64,000 nucleotides of DNA from Gymnogyps californianus (taxonomy: Eukaryota; Chordata; Aves; Accipitriformes; Cathartidae), in assembly GCF_018139145.2 (NCBI RefSeq), contig NC_059479.1, forward strand, positions 7,130,001-7,194,000, in the 5' to 3' direction. Position 1 is the first letter of the stretch; each line of letters opens with the position of its first letter. A program made the translations under genes and the position numbers. A model generated the notes under the pieces. It made no database searches. It saw nothing but the letters and a program-made list of their open reading frames with translations, and was not told the DNA's origin. Positions 14,081 through 24,599 of the stretch are shown piece by piece.

Positions 14081-14625
14081 GGTTTTTGTCAGTAAAGCCT
14101 GTCCATAGGATAAGTGATGTCCCAGGTACTGCTGCACTGCTGCCACTGGAGGAAGCAGTCTTTCCCTGCTCTCAGCCACTTGTTTCTAATTCTGTGTCTC
14201 CCTGTTGTGGTAGCACAAACGTTGTGGTGCTGAAGAACCAGTCTGGACTTTGTCTGAATTAAATCAGCCTCTGCTTTTATGGGGAGAGGAGGAAAAGCCA
14301 GCAGTGCTTTTTGTTGGGCTACCTTTAAACTTGATTCGTTCCCTGATGCAAGGTATTGGGGGGAGGAGGGGGAATTGTCCCATAAATACTTTTGCTGGCA
14401 CAAGGAAGGTGGCAGCGCAAGTGCTAGAACAGGCAGCTAACTATGGGAGAAGGTGGGACTGCTTTTGTCATAGGCAATATGAAGAAGCTTTGGGAACTGG
14501 TGTGAATTTCCTTTTCAAGTTCCATTTTACCTCTTCTGATTGCAAGCTAGAGCTTTCTCTGTGTACTTTTAAGACTGATTCTTCTCTCTTTCTGTGCCAG
14601 TCAGATGTGCGTTGTCACTGAGCCA
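14081..14625. other. segment with overlapping open frames on both strands, unrecognised
   Basis: Slightly GC-richer than its surroundings. The plus strand is open from about 14214 to 14621 (about 135 codons) and the minus strand from 14403 to 14089 (about 104 codons). The plus-strand peptide has no recognisable domain, no useful start and no clear splice sites, and the two frames overlap. I regard them as chance open frames in locally stop-poor sequence, or a highly decayed repeat. Confidence 0.25.
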
Positions 14626-14844
14626 TAACATATTTCCAGGGCAACTGACTGCCTGTTGTGGGACCAGTTCAGACAGATTCAAATATACCTTGAGCCATTC
14701 ACTTGCCCCCTAGAGTGAGACGTGTGAGACACTGCTGCAAGGTGGACTATTTGGACCTGATTAAATGCTGAGGCTGTGTGCCTGGTGCCTCATAATACTT
14801 AATATGACCATGACCAGATACTGTGATTAGTTCTTGGGATCCTG

Positions 14845-14904
14845 AAGAATAAATAAGAATAATTTAGGATATGTAAGAAGAAATAAGAGTAATTTAGGGT
14901 ATGT
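14845..14904. repeat. 30-bp tandem duplication, two copies
   Basis: Positions 14845-14874 and 14875-14904 are two 30-base copies of the same A-rich sequence, each ending in aatttagg[ga]tatgt, with three differences. It is a local duplication that has begun to diverge. Confidence 0.85.
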
Positions 14905-16770
14905 AAACCAATGTTTGATAACAATGGTATTCTCCAGAATGGATCCCAGTACCTGCCTGTACATGAAACTAGAAGCAGTCATTGACAGATTGTCCTAGGG
15001 CCTCTGTACAAACCATGTGCTCTGACCACAGGTTAGCTTTTATGGCAGAATTACTTCTCATTCCAGATAATTACTGCTTCTAGGATGGGATTCATGTCCC
15101 TGTTATCTCCATGTACCCGTGAATATAATTTGTCCAAACTCCAGTGCCTTTCAGTACCTTCAAATCTACTTTGAAGTATGTCTTACCTCAGTAACAAGAT
15201 AATGGGTGGTAGTTAACATAAAAGAGTTTGCTGAAGTTCAAGTACCAAAGCTGTTATTATTCTAACATATTTGTTATTAAATGTTGTATACTTGAAGCTC
15301 ATGGTGTAATAAAATGTGGATTACAGACTCTTATTTCTGCTTGTGCACGCTTACTCAGGTTGCTCATTTCTTCTTGTGAAGAACAAATCTCTCATGGACA
15401 TTCTGTGTTGCCTTTAAATATTCCAAATAGGAGGGCAATGTTTGTTTTATAATGGTTAGCCAGATATACAATGTGATTTTAGTATCGTAAAGACTAATGT
15501 CTTTGTATTAGAGCCAGTCAAAAGCATTTATTTTCAAAACACGGGGCTAAAAATAGAAGAACACTTAATAGTTTCTGTTTGCTCCACTACGCCTTCTCTC
15601 TTCCTCAGTGGCAAGATAAGAAAAACTGTTTTCAGAATACAGTATCTTTAAAGGTTTATGAATGAGATTATTGTATGTCCTTTGGTTTATATTCCAATTC
15701 TTTCAAGATTCTCATAATAAATGTTTTATGTATTTTCCAAATTTGGAAGATTTGGGAAAAGACTAACAGTTTGGAAAATATAGAAAGCATTTATTATAAG
15801 AATTATGAATTTGCTGCATACTTCTATCTGTAGCTTTGCAGTGATAAAGTCAATAGAATTGTTTGTGCAATTGTATATCAGCACACACAAAGATGATGTT
15901 TGCACGTAAATATGAGATGAACTCTCCTGCCAACCACTTTACATAGTAGCTGATGTTTCATTATATCCCTGATTTATACCAACAGGGTAAGACAATATAT
16001 TTACAGTTAACTAACTCTGTAAACAATTTTGGCCTCTGAGATACCTTGACCTGAAATATAGGCAGAAATGAAAACCAAACTAACCTATTTGGATTAAACC
16101 CATTCTTTTATTGCAAGCAAATAACTTTATTTATATCTATCCATTTAAACTGAATAGTTTTATACAGAATTATCTTATTCTCTTCAATATATGTGGCTAG
16201 AAAGGCTAAAACCCAAAAGCTACATTCTTACTGCATATTGTGGTATACATACACAGTTCCAGTCATTTCCACTCCTTGAACTTAATGTAAGAAAGCAAGG
16301 AATTTAGATTTAGATAGCCACTGGGTCTTTAGTTTTGAATTATTTCCACCCCCACCCCCACCCCCCCCATTGAGAACTATAGTTTTTATCATGACAAGCA
16401 CGATGTTGTCCAGAAGGCAAAGGCATAATATCTATCAAAAAGCTAGATTATTGTCCTCTAATTTGTATTTTGAATTTAGAGAGCACAGAAAGCTAGTTTC
16501 TAGCAGATGCTATTGCTGTGTCTGGGAATTGTCCAATGCAAGAGCAACCTGAAAGTGGTCACATGACTGAGTGTAAACACCATCATAAATTCTGTGCACC
16601 TTCGCTATCTAGTTACTTTGTTATATTTCAGGTAATCACAAAGCTGTGTATTTTTCTTCTGAGTGGGAGAGAAAATTGAGTATTCTCTAGTAATGTCAGA
16701 AACTGAACACAAGACTGAAGTGGAGTGAAATAAACCACTGTACTAGATGTCTGTTGACTTCCTTTCTTTC
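14905..16770. other. AT-rich unique sequence
   Basis: No gene or interspersed repeat recognised. A C-rich simple run lies at 16346-16368. Short open frames here show no familiar motif. Confidence 0.5.
16346..16368. repeat. C-rich simple repeat (CCCCCA)n
   Basis: Three short CCCCCA-like units ending in a run of eight C. A low-complexity tract. Confidence 0.85.
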
Positions 16771-16771
16771 T

Positions 16772-17140
16772 GATTGTATAGTACTACACTGGAGGGGACA
16801 TCAAGAGGTCATTTAATGCAGTTCTCTTTGCTGAAACAAGATTAACAGATCCATGTCATTTCAGAGAGATTCTCATCCAGTGTTTTATCAGAGAAACTAT
16901 GTAACTATCCCAAGCAGTCCTTTTGATTAGCCTTGCTATTAGGATTTTTTTTCCCCTCATATCCAGCTTTGCACTTCCTTACTACAGTTTAAGCCTATTG
17001 CTTCTTCACTGTGGACATGAAGAACAGATCATTCTGTTCCTCTTTTCAACAGCCTTTTATTTTCCTGATGACTGCTATAATGTCTCATCTTTTTGTCTTT
17101 GTCTTTAGGCAAACTACTGCAATTCAGTTATTCTTTTGGG
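16772..17140 (-). mobile_element. ancient CR1 LINE fragment (3' part, minus strand)
   Basis: Read on the plus strand this is the familiar reverse complement of an amniote CR1 3' region. It starts with an aagaggtcatttaatgcagt-like segment (the 'gaggtcatctagtccaa' position), then a diverged 'caacctgt...tccagtg' block. Next comes the diagnostic cttactacagtttaagccta followed by attgcttct, then gtggacatgaagaacag, and ttttcaacagccttttattt. It ends in the 'ctgttatcatgtc...tcttttct' block from the end of the reverse-transcriptase ORF. The match is from memory of the family, not a search. No intact frame remains. It is strongly diverged, so it is an old, 5'-truncated copy. The boundaries are good to a few tens of bases. 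Confidence 0.8.
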
Positions 17141-17214
17141 ATAGGTAGTATTGATTATTCCTAAGTATTCTTGACCGTAGCACTTGTGCCATTTAAACTA
17201 TGTTCTGTTTAAGA

Positions 17215-17535
17215 GCTAATTTCTACCTCAATAAATTTATCATGTGGAAGTTTAAGGAAAAACAGATCTTTTTTTCATACAATGTGTAAATAAATTATGG
17301 AAGTCTTTGCACTGGGCATTGCAGAAGCCAAATTATAAATGGGTTCAAAAAAGGATTATACGCAGCCCTTATGGAAGATAGGTCCACTGGGAGCAGCTGA
17401 AAATAATTTTCCAAATGCAACCTCTAGCACAGGAGTTCTGAAACTAGGGATTGTACCTGGGAGGGAAGAACAAGGAAAGGGTTGTTCTTTACTTGCTCTG
17501 TTTCTTAATTCTTTCTCTAAGCATCTGCTACAGGA
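17215..17535 (+). mobile_element. ancient CR1 LINE fragment (3' part, plus strand)
   Basis: Sense-strand CR1 signature: ttttttcatacaatgtgtaa, then aattatggaagtctttgca (the 'aacctatggaattcattgcca' position). Then come gccaaattataaatgggt, tcaaaaaaggattata, atggaagataggtcca, aacctctagcacaggagt and finally ctaagcatctgctac. These follow the usual CR1 order from just after the ORF2 end through the 3' UTR. The final 'ggacctttggtctgaccc' block is missing or decayed, so the 3' end is truncated. It lies about 75 bases from an opposite-strand CR1 fragment of different sequence, so the two are independent insertions. No coding capacity. Confidence 0.85.
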
Positions 17536-17540
17536 TATTT

Positions 17541-18540
17541 CAGTTATGATCTTCTTTCATTTTATTGTTTCATCTTTAATAAGCTTAGTATATAGTGGTT
17601 TGCATATGCATTTTATAAATTTGTTGGCTTATTATTTTTGATAAAACCCATAGAAGGATTATGGGCCTCTTATCTCCTACCAGATTAATTGTGAGCTAAA
17701 ACAGCAAAGGTTAAGAGGCTTGCCGTTTCCTTTTTGTTCCTTTTGCAAATGCTGCCTGAGTCTCTCTAAAAACATTTATCCTTCATCTTGTTCATTAGTT
17801 GTTGACCTATACCTTGTAATACAAGCTTCACTCCTTTTTAAGATAGAGGGAAAACATTATGTAATTATGGAGATAGTCTCATTCTTTAAAATGTCTAATT
17901 ATTTTTTTGAACTGTCCTAATTTCTTGGTTTCATTTAAGTTTTAAGGCAGGGAGTTCCAATTTTGAATTATTCAAGAAAAAAATATTTCGTACTGCTTGT
18001 TTTTAAGTAGCCTCATTTTGGTTTTATTGATTTCCCTCTTCTCTTTCCCTTATTTTTTTTTTATTAAGAAATTTGGTTGAGATTGGTCTTTGGAGGAAAG
18101 TAAATTGATTCTGTGCAAGGTAGATATTATTTGTGGGTTGGGGGAGGAGTCACTTAATTTCATACCAGGGCTAATATCTATCCCTTTTTCAGGTTCTACT
18201 TTCTGACTCATTTTGTAATTTCTTAGTGCTGCTTATCTTCATCTGGCTTTCAATGCGGTGACATGACCACAGAATATTATTTTTCTTTTATCTGCTTTGG
18301 AAAAAGATTGTGTATTTTGATCTCTAATCTTGTCCTTCCCAGAGTGGGTTACTGCAGTCATTTTCTTTGTGGGCTACAGATGGAAACAAATGAAAAACTT
18401 CAGCTAGAGCAGATTGCCAGTTAAGTGACAGTATTTTATGAGGAGACTTTATATAGATTATATATTAATTGCCAGTTCACTTTAAAATGAAATTAAGATT
18501 GGTTTGTGTTCCTACGCACATACCTTCAGGAAATAAGAGA
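17541..18540. other. T-rich unique sequence
   Basis: Long T-rich stretches on the plus strand give short leucine- and phenylalanine-rich open frames. Nothing recognisable as a gene or repeat. Confidence 0.45.
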
Positions 18541-18544
18541 GCTT

Positions 18545-18880
18545 TTGTTAGGGTTTGAATGCACTGGTAGGCCTTAATTGCCCTGACCTGTCTCAGCTGG
18601 GGCATCCCCAGCCCAGCTGTGGGCACTGTGGGTTCAGAGTTCAAATCCCACCTCATCGACTGACTTCCTGGTTTGTCCGGGGCTCTGCCTCATCACTGTG
18701 GGCTTGCTCAAGGATCTGGGCTCTTGGTTAAACCTGCTGCCATCTCTGCTCTCCACGAGCGAAGGTACTGTGCGATAGGGCTCTGGTTGGCAGCTGCTAG
18801 CTGTGTTATTGCACTGGGCTCCCCATCCTTAGAAAGTGGTCTGCCTTTCTGCACCCTCACAACCTTGGCCTTTGAGCGTT
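18545..18880. other. GC-rich patch, possibly a decayed short interspersed repeat
   Basis: About 330 bases of GC-richer sequence with several CpGs (near 18657, 18678, 18757-18774 and 18877) in an AT-rich region. It contains gttcaaatc near 18640, which fits the Pol III B-box consensus GWTCRANNC seen in tRNA-derived SINEs. The flanking bases do not form a good T-stem and no A box is evident. It may be an old tRNA-derived SINE, a GC-rich fragment of another repeat, or a small regulatory island. I do not recognise the family. Confidence 0.3.
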
Positions 18881-18884
18881 AAGA

Positions 18885-20238
18885 TTAATGGGGTATGGTG
18901 GGCTACACTTTTGGTACAGTTACTGAACAGGCTGGTGTGTTTTTGGAGGTCTCTGGTTCTGTGTTTTGTTCCACAGTTTGTACTGTCTCTTGGCATTCGA
19001 GAGATGCTGCAATGTTTGTTTCCTTATTCAAAACTTCTCTAAAGAGCTGTTTTGAAAAGAAATGGACTTTATTTGGTAGAGTGCTAACTGAGGTGTACTT
19101 CGTTGTATCTTACACCTGTGTGAAGGAGGTATTAGTTAAAATGCATGAATCCAGAACTTAATTGCAAGGTGTAAAAGAATAATATAAAAGTAGGACAGCT
19201 CTATCATCTATCCTAATGGCTTCATGAAATTGCTAGAGAAGATAATAATACTGAACCAAACTGAAATGCTACAGCTCTTAGTCTCAAAAAGGCTACTACC
19301 CTGTTAAATGTCTTCCTCAAGAAATAAGTGGACTGCTTTAAAGAACCAGATGAATGAATAGTTGTCTGAACACAGTTCCAAAATGGGAACCTTTTCAGAT
19401 GAGGAAAAAAATCTAAAAGACGAATCTATTTAATAAATACTAGTTAACAAAAGGCGTATTTCAGTTGCTTAGAAAGTGTAGATTGAGCTCAGTTAAGGCA
19501 GACAAATTAGAAAGGATTAATATTTTTCTGAATTGTTGCAAGATAATTTTTACCTTTTTTGGTTATTTTCTAAAGCCTTGAAGTTTTGCTTCTGCACTGT
19601 GAAATAAACTATGGAGAGTGTTGAGAGATTCTGTAATATTTTTTTCTAATACCTTTGAGTGACTTAGCTAATAGTTGAATAAATGAGGGGGGCTAGGTGT
19701 TTCTCTGGGATAGAAAAAAAAAAAGATGAGTGATGGTCATATAGGACAGTGGAATGAGGGGAACGATTAAAAATTGTCAGCGTGATTATGAAGATTCAGT
19801 GAAAGTCCAGGAACTGCGTTTAGAGGACCTGTCTTCCTTTGTTGCTAGTTTGATTCCAATGCAAAACAAAAAATGCATTTATTTCCAAATCGCTGAGTTT
19901 AAATTGAAATTGTGGACTCTGAGGAGCAGCAGCAGATATTCATTCTTTACAGGTGCTGCTTTTCAAGTCTAATCACAATCCCACCTGTTCCTTTATTGAG
20001 GATTGCTGTTAGAGGGTATAGACTGCAATAGTAAAGATGAGGATGGAATTGTGATAAACCATTTTTTTCAGTTCACAGACAAATTAAGACTAGTGAAATC
20101 TAAGTAATGAATTGACTTTTTATGGAAGTCCAGCCTCTAGTATTTGAAAGATGTTTCCAAAAACAGCACAGGAGTCTCTAATATTTTTGTATCCTAACAA
20201 ATCAAAAAGTAATTTTGAATCCTCTGTAGTATTGCATT
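18885..20238. other. unique sequence up to the ERV LTR
   Basis: AT-rich with no supported gene. A 72-codon open frame at 19754-19972 has no recognisable motif. The left target-site flank of the LTR (gcatt) lies at 20234-20238. Confidence 0.45.
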
Positions 20239-20838
20239 TGTTGTTGTTTAACCCCAGCTGGCAACTAAGCCCCGCACAGCTGCTCGCTCACTCCTCACCC
20301 GGTGGGATGGGGGAGAGAATCAGAAGAGTAAAAGTGAGAAAACTTGTGGGTGGAGATAAAGACAGTTTAATAGGTAAAGCAAAAGCTGTGCATGCAAGCA
20401 AAGCAAAACAAGGAATTCATTCACCACTCCCCATCGGCAGGCAGGTGTTCAGCCATCTCCAGGAAAGCAGGGCTCCATCATGCATAATGGTTACTTGGGA
20501 AGACAAACACCATCACTCCGAACATCCCCCCCCCCTTCCTTCTTCTTCCCCCAGCTTTCTATGCAGAGCATGACATCATATGGCATGGAATATCCCTTTG
20601 GTCAGTGGGGGTCAGCTGTCCCAGCTGTGTCCCCTCCCAGCTTCTTGTGCACCCCCAGCCTACTTGCTAGCAGGGGCAGAGTGAGGAACAGAACAGGCCT
20701 TGACTCTGTGTAAGCACTGCTCAGCAATAACAAAAACATCCCTGAATTATGAACACTGTTTCCAGCAGAAATCCAAAACATAGCCCCATACTAGCTACTG
20801 TGAAGAACATTAACTCTACGCCAGCCAAAACCAGCAGA
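20239..20838 (-). mobile_element. solitary avian endogenous-retrovirus LTR (minus strand)
   Basis: About 600 bases match, from memory, a highly recurrent neoavian ERV LTR. On the minus strand it starts ctggttttggctggcg (near 20838) and runs through tagctagtatggggctatg, gagtcaaggcctgttctg and ccaaagggatattccatg. It continues with the CATATGATGTCATGCTC region before the TATA position (here mutated to CATAGAAAG), then aggaattcattc seen on the plus strand. An ATTAAA polyadenylation signal lies on the minus strand (TTTAAT at 20366-20371). It ends in ggggttaaac next to 20239. Flanks are gcatt (20234-20238) and gtatt (20839-20843): a 5-base target duplication with one change, the size expected for ERVL-type elements. 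The inner terminal CA at 20837-20838 reads GA. No gag, pol or env sequence adjoins it, so it is a solo LTR, presumably left by LTR-LTR recombination. The exact family name is not assigned. Confidence 0.92.
20366..20371 (-). promoter_or_regulatory. LTR polyadenylation signal (ATTAAA)
   Basis: Within the solo LTR, minus-strand ATTAAA is followed by CTGTCTTTATCT, the usual position of the R-region polyadenylation signal in this LTR. Whether it still works is unknown. Confidence 0.6.
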
Positions 20839-20843
20839 GTATT

Positions 20844-23800
20844 CTTGCATGATTTACAGAATATTGAATCTTAGCAAATGTTATACTTATTCCTGTTTCA
20901 ACAAAATAATGCCAATAGACAAATACTAATGTCAAAAAACCACAAGAATGAAACACCACTTCTGTATGCTTTACACTTTGATTAAACTACTGGATAACCT
21001 GTTGGATAACCAAAAAAAGAAAAAGTCCAGAACCTGGAGGTTAATCAATCTGAGAGAAGAAACTGGTAATTTCAGATGCTACTGCAGCCAGCAGGAACAG
21101 CTGAATTGGGCACAGTTTATAGATGTTAATGCAAACTACTGCCAACTTCAGTTCATAACTATATGCTAGATTAACAACTGAGTTGTTACAGTTTACATTT
21201 CTTGTCCCTCAGTTGTCCCTGATGGAGTAGCACTAATCTTGAAGAGGGATAGTGTGGACAGCTGAGGATAATAATGGTTTAGCCATTTTAGATTAATCTA
21301 CTTACAACTGTGAGTTAACTTCCTGAATCATAGTTAGTCAATATTTTTCAGTGACCTTCACTTTGACTTTATGTTGCTGACCTACCGTAATTTCAAAAAG
21401 GCAATATGAATGCTACTCCTCTACTGAACAGTGGTGAGCTGGCTGTTGAATTTTATAATGTAGTTTACTTGTTAATAAACCCTGAAAATCTTCAGTGCAG
21501 GTTCATAGAAGCGGCTGAAGAGCATGTAGCTAAAATCCTACAGTTTATAATAATTCTGTTCTTACACTAGATCATATTATCTGTGTGCAGAGGCCTCAAG
21601 TTTCACTGAGGCTCAATCCAACCATTAATGACCATGTTAAAAATGAACTTATGACAAATATCTGGACGTGTGGCTTTATTTTCGTTTTGAGGTGCATTGA
21701 AATTATATGTTTATAGAAAGCAAAAATAAAATACCTGTGAATGGGTTTGAATCAGCTGTTGACTTTCTACTAGAATTTGCTTTCTTTGAATAGATGTCAT
21801 CTTTCTTGAGTGTTTTTTTTCTAATTGATGGCTCTCATTTTGCCTGGAACTGAAAGTGTCTAATGTTTTCTTCATAATGTAACTTGGGCTTCTGTCATAT
21901 ATATATATATCTCAAAGCAAAATGATAACTGATCTATATTATCTGATCCCTTGTGGAGAAAATTCTGCACAGTAAATAGAACGCAGAAAAATAACACAAC
22001 TATAATAGAAATATATATTTTAAAATGAGTTCTTTGCTAAATACTTAACATTTACTAAGCATCTTTATGAGCCAGATACCATTCCTTGCTTTCCACAGTA
22101 AGTTTCATAATTAACAATGGAAATAAGTAGCTACAGGCAAGATCTTTGTGCATATAAATATGTTAGTTTTCTCACTTACTGCAAAGGAACTTATCAGATT
22201 TGCATACTTTTTATTTGGCAGGACCTTTATTGCCTTTTATAAAGCTTTTAAATATCTTGAGCACAGCAACAACTTTTCTCAATTGTTTGTGTTCTCATCT
22301 CATTTACACTTTACTTGTTAACTGAAAGTAGTGTTGCTGGAGGAAAAAAACCGGACATTTCAGAATGGGAATGTGTGTGAAGTTGTATCTTCTGGTTTTT
22401 TGAAGATAACAGAAATTAAAATAAATGCAAAAGAGAGCAAAATTAATGATAGCTGATTTTATGTAGTGGAGTGTTCATTTCCTAAAAACTTTCAATAGAG
22501 ACAAAAGTTGCAAATTGTTTTGGAACATAAAATCAGACTTTAAAGTATACCAGAGCCAGCTACATGGTCATTATACTTACTGAACAAGCATGCAGGCAAA
22601 CATCACATCTTTAAAAAGATGCAAGAAGAAATTTGAAAGGCATTCAGTTATATCAGACAAATAGCTTTAGATGAAGATTCCAGCAGAGAGCAAATTAAGA
22701 ATTGGCCTAGAATGTGGGTGGTAGTCTTGGTCTAATCTAGTAGCATGCATTTAATATCAATAGATTTACTTCATCAAAAAAACGGGTTGGCATAGTTCCT
22801 GTGGATTCCATCATAAAATAATTCTTCGGATGCCATTACTATACAGTATTTGATGGTAAAAGATGACCGAAACAGTGTTCAGCGTATGCAAATGGGGCCT
22901 ATATTGCCAAAGCCTATTGGCTTTGGCATCAGAAAGCAAAACTAATCTTCCACTGTAATTTATAGTAATTTATCTTTTTGCAAATCTGTGGAGTTTTCGG
23001 AACTTTTCAAAATGAATCAAGATTAAAATGCGAAACAGGGCATGTTTCTCCATTATTTTTCTCATTAGTGAACTCACTGGACTTTCCTCAGTAAGCAGTT
23101 TGATACAAGATATTCTGTAGATGAAGGTTTCTGTTAATAATCCTTGCATATGAAGATTTTGACTCTGGTAGGTGATAGTATGAGAGCTCACTCATGGATA
23201 TATTTATTAAATGCACCTGATTTATATAATTCTGAAATGCAAAAATGCTTTTAAAGCAATATGATTCTCTGCTTGAGACTGGGTTCAGCAAGACCTCTCT
23301 TCCTATGAATCTTTTTTTCCTAAGATACTAGATTGGACCCTTGATTTCTGTTAGTGGTATGTCATCTGTTGATGGGTTTATGTTAGCTGAGACCGTAACA
23401 CTATTTTATGGGAAGAATTTTTTCTCCTTTCACATTCATAGTTGCAGACTTTCTTTTCTTTTTTTTTGAGTGGAAATGAAATTCTGGTTAGGCTTTTTTA
23501 CTCTTGAAAATGCGCAAAACAAGTAAAAACACTACTGAATGCATAGTTTTATACTAATTAATGAATATATGGCAGGTGCTAATGTTTTTTAAAAGGGTTT
23601 TTGGTCACAGTATGATCTTGAATTGTTTTTTTATGTTGTTTTAAAAACAAATTAAAAGCATCCTTTCTGAGTTATAGCATTATCAATATAAGAATATTCT
23701 TACAGCTGTTGCCAAACCCTCCACCCCATATCTTTCTGTGGTTATTTTTTCCATGTTGGCAAAGGTGTATTTCTTTTTTTATTATATCTTTTTGGAGAAG

Positions 23801-24290
23801 GATTGAACTGTTTACTAATACTTTGAAAACGTACTGATTAACACGTCCTGCCTGGATTGTTAGATGTCTGATGTTAACAGGGAACTAAAAATCACTTTCA
23901 GATTTACATGGGGTTTTGCAGTATATTATTGGAATTTTCATATCTACTATTTATGGTGTCATTCTATGATCAGTAAAGCTAAGGGAGATATGGGATGCTG
24001 TAGTTCCACCTTTCTCCCCTACCCACAGCTACATGTTCTCACCCTTTCCTAAGAACTGGCCCCACATGGTGGTAGTGGACAAAGTATTTTTGGCTGTACT
24101 AGCTTTCAGCTAGATCTCTTCCCTGAGACCACGAACAAGTGGGCATAAATATAATTGGCATTTAGATTGTGTTAAAAAAAATTTGTAAAATGTTACCATT
24201 TATTAGAAAGTAATAATGTTTTTATGTAGAGGTGACTTTAAGTTTTCAGGGATTTATGTGGAATTTCTTTCTCCCTCCCCTTTTAAAGAA
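20844..24290. other. AT-rich unique sequence
   Basis: No gene or repeat body recognised apart from an (AT)7 microsatellite at 21897-21910. Open frames are short (under 80 codons) and lack familiar motifs. Confidence 0.5.
21897..21910. repeat. (AT)7 microsatellite
   Basis: Seven perfect AT units. A short, simple repeat. Confidence 0.85.
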
Positions 24291-24294
24291 TCAT

Positions 24295-24595
24295 GGGACT
24301 AAATGGCTCCTACCCCAGACATGATTCCACTCTAACTGTCATCCTTCACAGGTATTTTGCTAACCTGTTTTCAGATGTCAATTTTGAAAGTTTATGTTCT
24401 CCACAGGCAGCATATTCTAGCACTTCGTCTTTACTATTGGCAATTTTTTCTAATATTAACTTGAATTTTCCTTACTGTCATTTAAGTTCATTATGTTGTG
24501 TCCTCCCAAATCTGGGCTTATAGAACAGATTAGTCCTTTCCTCTTCACCACAGCCTTTTATGTTTGAAGGCTGAAGCAAAACGCAATTAAACATC
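24295..24595 (-). mobile_element. ancient CR1 LINE fragment (3' part, minus strand)
   Basis: The plus strand shows the reverse complement of CR1: gtcatccttcacaggtattt, then gctaacctgttttcagat, tccacaggcagcatattcta (the 'tccacaacctccctaggcagcctattcca' position), and ttttctaatattaacttg. It then reads attttccttactgtcattta, agttcattatgttgtgtcct and cacagccttttatgtttgaa. The order of blocks matches CR1 from the 3' UTR back toward the ORF2 end. Heavy divergence marks an old insertion. No open frame. Boundaries are approximate, and the far end fades out near 24595. Confidence 0.8.
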
Positions 24596-24599
24596 ATAA

